Shown: piece by piece, positions 8,801 through 20,189 of the stretch | Layout: every line of letters starts with the position of its first letter | Numbering within the stretch: the stretch's first letter is position 1 | Origin: Scilla litardierei | Lineage: Eukaryota; Streptophyta; Magnoliopsida; Asparagales; Asparagaceae | Length of the DNA stretch: 64,000 bases | Direction of reading: 5' to 3' | NCBI GenBank assembly: GCA_030789695.1 | Contig: CM061135.1 | Span: 106,277,262 to 106,341,261, forward strand | Program-made: the position numbers and the translations under genes | The notes under the pieces: model-generated | What the model saw: only the letters and a program-made list of their open reading frames with translations | What the model was told of the DNA's origin: nothing | Databases searched by the model: none

Positions 8801-11749
8801 TGTAACGACCACTTTTCGTCGTACGATGTTCGTGCACGTGCTTTTGGCCGTGCACGTGTTTGTTTTAGACTTTATTTGTTTGTGAACACTTTCATGTGAT
8901 ATGCCGTTGTGAACGTCTCTGAGAGTATTAAATAGTGGCACTAATTTGGAACGACGCTTCTCGAGTCGTTTTCCCACAATTTAATCTTACTCGATGAGAT
9001 GTGGCGATTTTCACTTTTGACGGGATACGTTTCTAATTTTAGTTTCGTCGTCCGACGTCGAAATTGAGATCCGTCTTCTTAATTAGCTCACTTTCGACAA
9101 CACGATCACCCCGATATTTATTTTATAATTTTTGGAGTTCATTTGACCACTTTTATACTTTTAACAAGTTTTATAATATTTTTAATAATTAATTTTTAAA
9201 TTATTTTCGGCCAAATAAAATTTATTTGGGTTTTAAACGTATTAAAGAATTTTTGAGCCAATTTCCAGCTCATTTGGATCGCAGCAAATCCTTGGGTGAG
9301 TTGGAGTTGGTTAGATTTGAATTTTAAATTATTTTAAACTCCTAATCTCATTAGGATTAGCCCTAGACCTAGTCAACCCCTCTTCACTATATAAACAACC
9401 CCTAGGAAGACCTATTTTCGCAAGAAAATAGCCCTAGCCTCTTCCAAAACTCAGATTTGACGTTGCGACGATTCGTCGCAACGTTACGACGAACGGCAGC
9501 CGCACGACCGAAGGAATCGCCCCCGTTCCCCCGCTCTGACCGAAGCCCAACCCCGCTCACGCTCCGCTCCGCACGCTGCAGCAGCCGCCGCCCCCTTTCC
9601 CCCGCTCTGACCGAGAGAGGCCCTCGGTCAGACCGAGAGCCTCAAGCCCGCACAGCGCCCGCACAGCGCCCGCACCAACCCCCGCTTGTCGCCCCGCTCC
9701 GCACCGCGCCCGACCGACCCGCTTCTCCGCACCGACCGGTGTTGCAAGCGTTGCAACGTTGCAACATCGCACCCCCCGCATCCAAGCGCCTGACCGAGCC
9801 CCTCTCCCGCACTGACCGAGAAGAAACCCCGCACCAAGCACCACCCCGCAGCCGCTGCACGCCCCAAACGTCGCAGCCCCGCATTCTCTGTGCACGACCG
9901 AGAGAGCTCCCCGCATTTGGCTGAGTACGACCGAGAGCAAACGTCGCAACCCCGCACCCGTCGCACCGCTTGCCACCGTGGGCCCCCCAAGTTCTCCAGA
10001 GGTATTGTGGGTCCCCCAAAGGTCCCTAGGACTACTGTGGGCCCCACCTAGGTGCGTTCTCTTCGACGATTTGCTGCGTACGACGTCGTCGCACGTCGTA
10101 GCCCGTCGTCGCACGTGCTAGCTTTGGAATCTGGAACCGTCGCTCCGGTTGATGCTATGAACTTTCCAGCGAGGAAACTATATTGGAATCAGGACTTGGA
10201 GCAAGTTCTCTTATTCCAACCCCCGGCGTCGCTACCCGACGCCGGTGTAGCTTTCGCGTCGTGTTGAGGTAACGCTTTGCACCCATAGGACCCCCAACCC
10301 ATTGCCTGCTAATCAAGACTAAAATCAGTATTTTTAAAGTATTTTAAATGTTTTAAATTCACTAATCAAGATTAATAATATGGACTTTAGGCCGGTGGAC
10401 TTGTGCACATAGGATAATTGTGATTTTTGGACTCATTGGACGGTGTGCTCAGACGTCGTACTTGCAGGCAAGTGAAACTTGCCAACTCTTGTGTAGGGCC
10501 ATGTTTTTAGGCCACTTCCTTGTTCCTAGCGTAAAAGAGACTAGTCAGTGAAATGATAGCTGGCTAGATGCCTACTTGATCTAGTTTGACAACGAAACTA
10601 GATCCGTCACCTAAATGGATCTAGCTTGACAACGAAGCTAGATCCAACCCTTTAAACTTGTTGTTCATGCATACTAAACTGTCACGTTTACTTTCCTTAT
10701 CTGTACGCACTTTTAACTGCCATGCATTGCATTCTACATGTCATCCAAGTTGATTGTTGCATTCGTAGCACACGCTACAATACTTGTACTCCTTGAATAC
10801 TACTTCCGGGGAAACGGGCCTCATGTGTTGGTCAAAAGCCAATGCCTGGTTTCCCTGGACTGGCTAGGTGCACCCCTATGCCATACTTGTTAAAAACACT
10901 TCCTGGCTCGTGATCCAGAAGCGAGCATTACCGTTCGGGGGTACGGCCCTGGCTCGATACACGTGGAGGGGTAGGGATAAACGTTCACTTGAGCTTATGA
11001 GTGGCCTGATCAGCCCTCTAGCCAAAAGACGGAATCTCTGTGCACGAGGTGCTTACTTTTCTTGTCTTGTACTTGTCTTGTGAATGATTCATGTAATACT
11101 TGTCATCCATGCCATGTTTAAATGCCATGCTCGTACTTTACTTTACTTTACCTGTTGCACTCATACTTTAACTGCCATGTCATCGCATTCATGCTAGAAC
11201 TGCTAGGTTGCTTCACTTGTGCCTACTTTTAGTTTCCTTGCACAAGTCTCTTGTAGACTTGCTGACAGGTGCCCCTTGCTCTTTTGGGTGTCACATGTTA
11301 GACCTGAGCCAGAGACCGTTGCTGTGTACGTGATGAGTTGCTGACGCTGAGCCTGAGTCCATGTCTGCCTAGGAGGAGTTTTATGGACACCAGAGACCTT
11401 TCTTGGTGATTTTGCTGAGCTTCTTTTATTTTAGGTTCTGCTGTTAGTTGTCGGTGCGTGGCACCTTTGTTTCTGCACGCTGTACTTTTGTTGGCCATGT
11501 TTGGGCCTTTAGACTCTCTTTTCTTTTAGCCTGGTGGCTTTTTCTGCGATGTTGGAATTTATTATTATGGATATTATGAGATTTATCTTTTGTCTCATTT
11601 TCTTTTATTATCTTTGTTTCGTAATGCAATTGCAAGGACCTGCTATTATTGTGTAATTGACGCTTATCGGACTTGCAGTTTTGTAGCTTCAAGTCTGAGC
11701 GGACCTTCTCACGCTTCGTCTCCACGTTTTTGGGAAGCGGGGCGTGACA
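8801..11749 (+). repeat. LARD 3' LTR
   Basis: 2949 bp, collinear with 2285-5222 and differing by scattered substitutions and small indels. One example is a duplicated CCCGCACAGCG unit near 9650. TATA box at 9388-9395, hairpin cluster at 10467-10778, TG...CA ends. Confidence 0.9.
10467..10778 (+). other. ordered LTR hairpin cluster (3' LTR)
   Basis: Hairpin 0 at 10467-10483, hairpin 1 at 10541-10567, hairpins 2A at 10578-10604 and 2B at 10617-10645, hairpin 3 at 10765-10778; same order and loops as the 5' LTR. Confidence 0.7.
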
Positions 11750-11754
11750 CGGCC
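11750..11754. repeat. LARD target-site duplication, right
   Basis: CGGCC directly after the terminal GCGTGACA; it matches 2280-2284. Confidence 0.9.
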
Positions 11755-12601
11755 GAGTGGAAAGTTCACTTGGCCGAGTGAAAATGTTACTCGGCCGAGT
11801 GACATTGATATGCGAATTTCAGCACTGCAGCATCAACTTACAGAAATTCTACAGATTTCATCCGACCTCCGATTGGTGCGTTCTTAGCGGCATTGGAACC
11901 GTCATGAAGTCTACTATCTATAAAAAATATGATAAAAATACTTTGACCACTGGAATGATAGCAGATTTCAAAAGAGTGCGAGCCTGTCTGAAAATCTAGG
12001 CGCTCGTGTCATCGACGTCACTCGACCGAGTGGGATTCTTCACTCGGGCGAGTGGACTTCTTTACTCGGTCAAGTAGGGTCTTCTACTATTCTTCCAAAA
12101 TTCCAGAGTGTTTGCCTTGATTTTCTTCAGAAATTCTGACTCTCTCGGGCGAGTGGAGTTCTCTACTCGACCGAGTGGAATTCACCACTCGGCCGAGTGT
12201 ATTGTGGCACTCAAATATGCAGAGTCTTTATATCAGTCGTACTCGGCCGAGTACGCGGCTTCACTCGGCCGAGTGGACTACGTACTCGATCGAATGGCCT
12301 GTTTCTGGCATCTCCCCTTCCTTTCCTTGCATCCTCGTCGATTCTGTCGAACACCTTCTTCTCCCGCTCATCATCCAACGCCGTTAGCTCTTCGATAGAG
12401 CCATGGGCGATGCTCCAATGCGCATGCAAATCCCTTAAGCTCATTTTTTCTCCCGATTGCTCCATATTTCCTGAAATCCGACGAAAACGAGAAATAGTGA
12501 AAAGTAACGAAATATCGTCGAATAATCGTGAAAATCTCAATATGAGCAATCAAAATGGCATGAAAATAAGTAGAAAAAATGTGTAAAATATGTACCGATC
12601 A
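11755..12601 (+). other. G1 terminal region with ACTCGGCCGAGTG palindromes
   Basis: Continuation of G1 after LARD. Around ten imperfect copies of ACTCGGCCGAGTG (variants CTCGACCGAGTG, CTCGGGCGAGTG) lie at 11750-12300, 20-70 bp apart. A C/T-rich stretch follows, then the probable LTR end near 12601. No credible gene is seen; open frames here simply read the repeats. Confidence 0.55.
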
Positions 12602-12605
12602 GTAC

Positions 12606-13380
12606 ATCAAATAACGAAAGTTATGAAATATGAAATTAAACAATACTTACAATCACTTATGCCTTGAAGTTGAACTTGAAGGAGAAGTGTGTTGTCTGTT
12701 GAATGACTCTCTTGAAAGAGAGGAAAGCCCTTTCTCTTGACTGCACCAAATGCTTAGAAGATATCTCTTTGGTTCTAGGTTGGAGATCAAGAGATGAAAG
12801 ATAGGAATTCTAGGGCTTTTAGATTTTGAGAGCTTTGATCTTTAAGAAATGAAAGCTTGAATGTTTGAGCAAATGAATCTTAAGTGAATCAGCCCCTCAA
12901 TGGAACAATATAGGCTTCTTTTATTGTTTTCTCAAACGCTTATTTGAAATCCATGAAGAAAAAACCCAATGGATAGAATCTACGCCTGCAACAGTCGACG
13001 GTTGAACAACTCACAGTCGACTGCTGCACTGTGACTGAGGGTCGGTGAGAATTCATAACGGTAACTTACCACGTGGACAGTCGACTAGTAAGGAGTAGAC
13101 AGTCGACTGTTAAACCAACATACGACTGTAAATCCTTATACATGCGACTAGTCGAAATGAGGGTAAGTCAAGAAGGTCCTAGAAAAGTCTGGGAATACAG
13201 GACAGGCGACTGATGAAGAGAAGACAGTCAACTGTAAATCCAACAGGCGACTATAATTCCTTCTACAGACAACTGTCACAAACCCTGACATTTTCCAGAG
13301 AGTTGAGTCTTCAAAGAGGCTCAAAGACAGACAACTATTGAAGCATTGACAGTCGACTGTGCCATTTGGACAGCTGACTG
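12606..13380 (-). repeat. C1 3' LTR, distal fragment
   Basis: Homologous to about 36808-37600 in the C1 5' LTR and truncated on its left side. It carries CAGTCGACTG palindromes at about 12985-13380, the last split by the solo LTR insertion. Confidence 0.8.
13376..13380. repeat. solo LTR 1 target-site duplication, left
   Basis: GACTG, part of a CAGTCGACTG-type motif of the C1 LTR. Confidence 0.9.
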
Positions 13381-14980
13381 TGTAACGGTCGGTTTCTGAT
13401 CGTGAGTTCTTCGTGCACGTGTGCTTGACCGTGCACGTATTTATTTTAGACTTTGTTTGCTTCCGAACCCTATCGTGTGATATGTCGTTGTGACTCTCTC
13501 TGAGGGTACAACATTTGCCGTGTTGACTTGCAACGTCATTTCACGGGCCGTTCGTCCACGATTGGACCTTTTCCGAGGAGACGTCGCGTATCGCACTTTT
13601 GATTTGAGGCGTTTTTATTTTTAATTTTGTTTCCCGACATCGAAATTGTAATCCGTCTCTTCCGACTTCTTGCTCTCATCGCCCCGGTCGCCCCGGTATT
13701 TTTCTTATAATTTTTGGGCACCGTTTGACCCTTGTGCACTAATAAAGCCGGTTAATTACGAGTATACCCCTAACAAATTAATCCTATTAAACCCTAGTTA
13801 AACCCTAAACCTAGTTAAGTGGCAGCCCCTCACGTGAAGCTCCTCCTCCAAGTCACGTGGGCCCCATTCTATAAAAAAAAACCTAGCTCCTATTTTTTTC
13901 ACAGCCGCAACCCTCCCCTCTTGCACCGGCCCTAGAAAACACCCTACTCACGCAAACCCTAACCCCCTCCACCTGAGCTGCCGCCGGAGGCCCCCGTCGC
14001 CGCCAACCAACCCCCAACAGCCTCACTGACCTCCCCCTCTCGACTGCAGCCCCGAGATGCCGCTGCTGCCGCCGTCATCTCGCCGCAACCGCCGGAATCC
14101 GCGCACAGAAGCTGCAACAGCCGCTGCGGTCACCGCCGCCGCTGTTGCCGTCGTCGGAGCCACTCGCCGTCGCCGTGAACCCCCTCTGCCCCCCTCTCGC
14201 CGTTGACAGTGACCCCAGGCCGCGAAACCCTCTGAAACAGCGAGTATACTCGCTGTTTTGCGTGTTTGGCTTCGTACCGTCGCACCGCCGAGATCTCGCC
14301 GCCTCTCCTCGCTGTTGGAGCCCTCCGACAGCCTCCTACACCTTTTAGGAGTACTCATCGACGTCACGAACTCTTCCTACGACTCCCGACGTCGTAGGCG
14401 TTGGGTACGACGAACCATTCATCTCGGTTGCCGTTGCAAGTTCTCCGAAAGCCGTAGTACACCTACCCGACGCACTGCTCGCTGTTCACGCGTCCCGTCC
14501 GCTGCCCAGAACGTGTCTGGCTACGCTGCCCGTAGCCGAGACACCGCTAGGAGACGATCCGTAGCCGTGCCAGTCAGATCGGTCGCCGTTCAGACACTAC
14601 GTCCGCTCTACCCCAGACTCCGGACAGGTTGGTTCCCCTATCTCATAGCGAAACCCCCACAGTAGCAAAACTGAGAACCTAACTAAAACTGGCAACTTAA
14701 CTCAGTAAATTTATTTTCTGCTCTCTTAAATCGATGTGTAACCGTAGACCGACGTTTGGACTTTTGACTGTGCACATAGGATAGAATCGTCGGATAGGCT
14801 GATCGGACAACTTGACTCGTGACGGTTAGGGTAGCCACGTTCAACTTAGAAATGAACCTAAATAGGAGTTGACGAAAATCGTGACTTGACACCGTCGCCG
14901 TGATCTCTTTTCAGACGGACTACCGCGGACGCGACGACTGGACGAGACGACCCGTACAGACGACGCGCTCGCTATTCCAG

Positions 14981-15751
14981 GCAAGTGTACTCACTTGCGA
15001 TTTGACTATGCCTTAGTTCTAGTTGTATAACTGTTAGATTGTATGAGATGAGAACCGGACGTGAAATGATAGCGTCCGGGACGATCCGTGACGGCTAAGA
15101 CTTGACGACGAAGTCTGAGCCTGACAACAATGAACTGCTGACAACATAGGGCTATCTTGTGTGTGCGTGCGTGTGGACACCCTAGAATAACTTTCCCTAC
15201 ACTTGTCATGTCGTGTCCTGTCACACAAAAAGCCTTCGGGCGTTTCGGATGCTTCCCTCCGCGGAAGTGATCCCCGTGATACAAAAATCCTTCGGGCGTT
15301 TCGGATGCTTCCCTCCGCGGAAGTGATCCCCGTGATACAAAAAGCCTTCGGGCGTTTCGGATGCTTCCCTCCGCGGAAGTGATCCCCGTGATACAAAAAG
15401 CCTTCGGGCATTTCGGATGCTTCCCTCCGCGGAAGTGATCCCTGTGACCAAAAAGCCTTCGGGCGTTTCGGATGCTTTCCTTGCGGAAGTGATCCCTGTT
15501 ATACAAAAAGCCTTCGGGCGTTTCGGATGTTTCCCTAGCGGAAATGATCCCTGTGAATCTTGTCCTGAGTTCCTGGGTTTGGGGTTGGGTTGAGCGTGCG
15601 CACGGCAAGAGGGTCTGATCCCCCTCGAACCGTAAGGCGTGAACCCTTTCGTGTCTGTCCTGTCCTGTCACGTCTTGTCTTGTCCTGTCCGTCACGTCCT
15701 GTCTTGTCCTGACACCTGTAGGTTAGTCCCGTAGTCGGTAGCACACGCTAC
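14981..15751 (+). other. LTR hairpin cluster in solo LTR 1
   Basis: Hairpin 0 at 14981-14998 (GCAAGTG, TACT, CACTTGC). Hairpin 1 at 15055-15079 (CCGGACG with CGTCCGG, loop TGAAATGATAG). Hairpin 2 at 15093-15121 (GGCTAAGACTT with AAGTCTGAGCC, loop GACGACG, one mismatch). Hairpin 3 at 15738-15751 (GTAGC, ACAC, GCTAC). Confidence 0.7.
15224..15555 (+). repeat. tandem repeat in solo LTR 1, about 58-bp unit
   Basis: About six copies of a unit containing CCTTCGGGCGTTTCGGATG and CGGAAGTGATCCC. The last copies are more diverged. T1 has a different 60-bp array in the equivalent place, sharing only AGTGATCCC. Confidence 0.85.
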
Positions 15752-16368
15752 GTCTACTGTTTGCTTCGTTTACTTTTCCTGCTACGCTACTTTTCGTTAC
15801 TCAGTTATAACCCCAGCATGTTAAAACAACCAGTAAATCATTGTTAAAAGTTGATACACTTGCAGTAGAGTCTGACAGTTTGTGTAGACTTTGCCTGACG
15901 TACAGTTTCCTTCTTTTGGTGCTGTACGTCAGGTGTGGAGCCAGAGTACGAGTACGAGGCGGACCTGCCAGTTGACTTGGAGCCGGAGGGCGCTGATCCG
16001 GTGTACGATCCAGAGGACGATCAGAGTTAGAGATCTTCGGTTGCTGTTCCAGAGATTTTCCCTTTCAGTTTGAGTTGGGTGCGTTGCACTCTTACTTTCT
16101 TGTCTAGGTTGGGTGCTTGCACCATTAGTTTCCCTTTCAGTAGTTGTAGCCGTTTACGGCATTGTTAGACTCTCAGTACTTTGATGATAAATTTTGGAAT
16201 ACAATGAAATGTTTCTTTCAGTACTTTTGTTATTTCGTACTAACTTGCAGGGACCTGTACCTTCGCTATGGAAAACTACAGACGCTTATTGGGTCTGGGC
16301 TCTTGGCCCGGCCTAAGCGGGCCTTCGTCACGCTTCGCCTCCGCGTTTTTGGGAAGCGGGGCGTGACA

Positions 16369-16373
16369 GACTG
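16369..16373. repeat. solo LTR 1 target-site duplication, right
   Basis: GACTG, identical to 13376-13380. Confidence 0.9.
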
Positions 16374-17025
16374 TAAATACAACATTAGTCGACTGGCCTG
16401 ATCAAAACTGAGAAATTGGTTTGGGCTGAAGATAGACAGGCAACTGAGTAACAAACCGCAGTCGACTGTCACTAGGACGAGCGCCTGTGAAATGCACATC
16501 ATTCGCCTGATAGAGTTAAAGCTAAGAAGCCCAAAACTAGACTGATTAAGTTTGTGCATAACAGGCGACTGCAGAACAAAACACAGCCGACTGTTTTGAG
16601 GCATGCAACTGTAAATCGTTCAGTAGTCGACTGTTGAAATCAGGACATGCACATTCTTGATAGAAATGAATTGGAGTCTAAGGAAAATTGATCTAATGAT
16701 TTCCTAAGACTGAAATGAAGATGTGTGTGTACTCCAACATAGTTCTACTTCTAATCTACTACTAGAAGAGAAACAAGAAGATTACCTTTGAATAACTCTC
16801 TCTTCTATCCAACATATGAGCTTGAAGTCTTTTAGGAGCTTCAATCACCATCTTTGATCATCCAATCCACTTCCTTTGCTTTTAATGATCTTTAAGTGTC
16901 ATTCATTGCTAACTGATCTTCATGATATGCTTAGGTAATGGATTAACTGCAAATAGGAGATTAGTCACAAGTATTTATGTTTTCTCATCATTAATACCAA
17001 GTAGGAAGAAGTCCAATACTCAACA
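16369..17025 (-). repeat. C1 3' LTR, proximal fragment
   Basis: Continues the LTR after solo LTR 1 and ends at ...ACTCAACA (minus strand TGTTGAGT). Homologous to about 37590-38252. It contains more CAGTCGACTG motifs. Confidence 0.8.
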
Positions 17026-17042
17026 TTCTCCCCCCCTTTTGA
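17026..17042 (-). other. C1 polypurine tract
   Basis: On the minus strand AAAAGGGGGGGAGAA precedes the LTR start TGTTGAGT; it primes plus-strand DNA synthesis in LTR elements. Confidence 0.8.
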
Positions 17043-17809
17043 TGATGACAAATAAACAAAAACAAAAAGATAAATATTTGTGCTTAAAGAAAACTTACTC
17101 CCCCTATATAGATGCCAATGAAGTTAGTCAATAAATGTTAGGGCATCTATAGATCAAATGAAGCAACTGAGTCAGATAAGTATGAATGGAATGATATGCT
17201 TGAATTCATGAAATCTAGGATTTTATAGTCTATATTCATTGTATCTTACTCCCCCTGAATCTAAGGCAATTTCAATCTTAGATTCAAGCTAGTTTTGAAT
17301 TAGAATTTACTTAGCACATAATTATGATATGTTTATTTCTCTCCCCATATGGCATTATCTAAAAGGTGGAAGTGGAATAACAACAACAATAGTGCTAAAT
17401 AAGTACTAAAACAATCACAAGAGTCTAAAGATATATAAACCAAAAACTCATAAATCATATTAAAACTTAGCTGACTAAAGGAATGAACGTCGAATATCAA
17501 CATTATGAGTCACACAAAAAAATCGTCTCAAATCACATCATAAAAATGATATCGCATACAAAGAGACATGTTCGCAAAATTCACACATATAAGATAGACA
17601 ATGATACAATGTGTGAAACAGAATGAAGAAGCTGTATTTTCATATATAAATATGGTCAAAGTTACAAGGGCACAAAATACATCCAAAATACCCATGTATA
17701 TCACACAAAATGATCAAAACACATATATCATCCATATAACATCAACATACATAATAACATCATAATACAAATAATACTCAAACACTCAATCCTAACAAAA
17801 AGTCTAAGT
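17043..17809 (-). other. C1 non-coding stretch after the extra ORF
   Basis: AT-rich; no gene seen. It lies between the extra ORF stop and the polypurine tract. Confidence 0.5.
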
Positions 17810-19241
17810 CTAATGGTGAGTGTCCCTAGCAGCAGCAGAGGAGGAGAGCAAAACAAGCTGGAACTCCTGAGACTCTGGATCAACAACGAAATCCTCGAGA
17901 GGAGGAGCAGCATCAGTAGGGACATCTTGAGGGGCAGCAACATCAGGATCCTCAACGATCTCAGAGAAGGTAAGAGGAGGAGGATCAGAATGATGAGGTG
18001 GAACAAATCGTCTGAGATGATCAGGGAATGGAATACCCTGGTGCTGGAACGACAGAGAGAACAATTCAAAGATGGCAAAAATCCTCTCCTCCAAAAAGTC
18101 ATGAGAGGGTGCGGCAGAGGTAGATGGCTGATCAGCTGGAGGAATGGAGGATGACGAAGGAACGGAAGTAGATTGCCTCTTCTTAGATACTGAATGCAGA
18201 GCAGAAGAAGACTTCGACTTTGCAGATGCATCTAGGAGAGGACCAAGAGGCAAAGGCTCGAAGGGGGTCAAATCAATGCCAAAGTGACCGAAAACAAGAG
18301 TAAGGAGACCATCATATGGAATGTGGAAAGAAGCAGTAGTAAACTCGACCTTGTCCATCCTATTAAGGAGGACCCCGGCCCAGTTTACTGACATGCCAGA
18401 AAAGATAGCATACATGCACCGCATGATCTCCTGGGAGGGCTGGTCGGAAGATCCATACTTCAGCAAGATGTTGGACTTCATCACAAGGTGAACAGCCCAA
18501 CCCCTAGCCAAGAACATAGAGGCCCTGACTCCAGAAGAGAGAGCAGAGGGGATCACATGAAACATGTCCTGAAGAACAGCTGATCAAGATCACTAATATT
18601 TGAAATAAATATGTCAGCAGGAAGGGACCCAGAGGAGGAGATCCAAAGAATGGTCCCTAAGAGAGTAGGGTCAAGACGGATGCGGGTCCCCATAACCACA
18701 GTGTCAATCACACCTGTGTCAGCATATTCACCGCGAACGCAATTTGCATAGAGTAATTTGACCAGAAAGGGATAGGCACGAGGAGAATCGATGTGGGAGA
18801 ATTGAAAAAGATCACCCAAGCGGGTAGAAGAGAGAATCTCTGAGAGTCTCTCAGCGGTGAAGGCCCGATAAATAATGAATCACTCACGAAGGAGCTTGAT
18901 CCCTAGCAAGGAATATAACTTTGCCAAACAAGTTTCGTCACAGTAAATAGGGATAAGCGGATCAAAAGGAGGCACTATAGGTGTTTGGCCATCGAAACTA
19001 GACTCAGGAGCATGTTCGGCCTCAACAACAGGCTCGTTGATGTGAACACCAACGTGCTTGCGCGAATGCTTCACAAGAGGCTCAGCATCGGAGGAAGAGG
19101 GAGAATAGCCTCTCGAAAAATCGGAGGGAGGGTCAGCTTTCTATGTGCGGGCTTTGTGGGGTCGCTTGGTTTTGACAATGGTCGACTTAGAGATCCTAGG
19201 GTGTCTAGAATCAACAGCCTTCCTTTGATCTTGGGTGCCAT
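17810..19241 (-). pseudogene. C1 extra 3' ORF, plant retroelement-associated protein
   Basis: Sense-strand ORF between RNase H and the 3' LTR, the position of the env-like ORF of SIRE elements. It starts at an ATG at 19241 (MAPKIK) and shifts frame near 19220. It continues with KHSRKHVGVHIN..., a stop at about 18878, and RLGDLFQFSHIDSPRAYPFL. After a frameshift near 18555 it ends in a 251-codon open segment with SQEIMRCMYAIFSG and VNWAGVLLNRM. The C-terminus is Ser, Pro and Asp rich. The core resembles the family annotated in plants as putative plant transposon protein (Transposase_32 type). No signal peptide, transmembrane span or viral glycoprotein feature is visible, so an envelope function is not supported. 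Function unknown; the copy is broken. Confidence 0.55.
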
Positions 19242-20189
19242 TGTTCAATTAAACGATGGAAACGAAAGAATAAAAGCTTACGATAGAATCGACAGGAGAG
19301 ACTGAAACCTAATTGACGAAGAACGATAGAAAGGGAGAAAACGAGCAAGCAATCGAATGAACGGAGGAAAGAGGCTTCGAATCGGATTGAAATCGATGGA
19401 GGAGTGATCGACAGTGGATTTTGAAAGGGGAAGACGAGGGAGTTTTAAGTTGGATGAGAGGGAAAACGTGTGATCGAATTTATGGCTCTCGTAGATATAA
19501 CGAGGGGTCAAAAGAATCTGGGCCGTTGGATCAAAAAATCGACGGCTCAGATCCAATTATCAAACCGCCATAACAGTTGACAGTCGACTGATGAACTATC
19601 ATCAGTCGACTAGTTCAAAGGATAAAAATGGCTTAGGTTAACAGACAGTCGTCTGTTGGGTAAATCACAATCGCCTGTCAGAGAGACAGTCGACTGTATA
19701 TTACTCATCAGTCGACTGACTGAGAATCAAAGATTTAATGACATAAAAACAGAGACCTTTGAAGATATGGACATGCGCCTGATGACCAAAATGCAGTCGC
19801 CTGTTGATTAGACAGTCAACTGTAAATCTGTCATCAGTCGCCTGTGCGAAAGATATAGTCTGCAGTATGAGAAAAATAGAGTAGGGCAGTCGACTGTCGA
19901 AGGAAAGACAATCGTCTGTCCTGGTCCAAAAATGCACAGTGAGGTTAAAATCCAGAGGATAGATACAACTCACCCTATGACCTATACTCTAACATAAATC
20001 TCAACAAGAAATCAATATCAAGATATAATCTTTTAACACACAAGTCTCTTAACACAATGCAAAAACTCAGAAAATCAACAAAATCTCAATAACCTCTCTT
20101 AAGACAAATATATGAGAAAATATAATCTATCAAAAGAAGAGAACCATGATGATATGAGTCCAAATATGATATAACATGAAGGTTAACTC
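19242..20189 (-). other. C1 spacer between RNase H and extra ORF
   Basis: Non-coding. CAGTCGACTG-type palindromes occur at about 19575-19920, the same motif as in the C1 LTR although this is internal sequence. Confidence 0.6.

Larger units (their letters stand above)
2285..11749 (+). mobile_element. LARD: complete non-autonomous LTR element with 2.9-kb LTRs
   Basis: Two near-identical LTRs (2285-5222 and 8801-11749) start TGTAACGACC and end GGGGCATGACA or GGGGCGTGACA. They flank a 3578-bp interior with no retroviral coding domain. The 5-bp TSD CGGCC is perfect on both sides (2280-2284, 11750-11754). Long LTRs with a non-coding interior fit a large retrotransposon derivative. The start of the interior, the polypurine tract, the LTR termini and the LTR hairpins all resemble those of chromovirus T1, which suggests mobilisation by a T1-like partner. 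The close match of the LTRs implies recent insertion; the exact identity was not computed. Orientation is set by the TATA box and polypurine tract. Confidence 0.9.
1..12601 (+). mobile_element. G1: decayed Athila-like Ty3/gypsy element, RT-less, split by LARD
   Basis: Plus-strand gag and aspartic protease remnants (1-1963) are followed directly by non-coding sequence with ACTCGGCCGAGTG-type palindromes (2180-2284, continuing at 11750-12300). The element ends near 12601 in TGTAAAATATGTACCGATCA, which looks like an LTR 3' end. The left end lies outside the window. No reverse transcriptase, RNase H or integrase is visible, so this copy is non-autonomous or internally deleted. LARD (2285-11749) is inserted in the distal part. 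The Athila-like label rests on gag and protease style; the LTR limits are not defined. Confidence 0.65.
13381..16368 (+). mobile_element. gypsy solo LTR 1, chromovirus/LARD-related
   Basis: 2988 bp from TGTAACGGTCGG to GCGTGACA with perfect TSD GACTG (13376-13380, 16369-16373). No interior is present, so it is a solo LTR left by LTR-LTR recombination. Its start matches T1 LTRs (TGTAACGGTCGGTTTC) and it shares the hairpin cluster. The GC-rich block at 13960-14650 opens chance frames only. A tandem array lies at 15224-15555. Confidence 0.9.

Noticed and set aside
9457..10114. Long overlapping open frames on both strands in the GC-rich block of LARD LTRs (also 2941-3787)
   Set aside because: They read Arg/Pro/Ala/Ser repeats, lie in LTR sequence, occur in most frames at once and show no domain.
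15006..15744. 229-codon minus-strand frame with repeated motifs
   Set aside because: Translation of the 58-bp tandem LTR repeat; antisense.
17813..18154. 113-codon plus-strand frame
   Set aside because: Antisense shadow of the C1 extra ORF.
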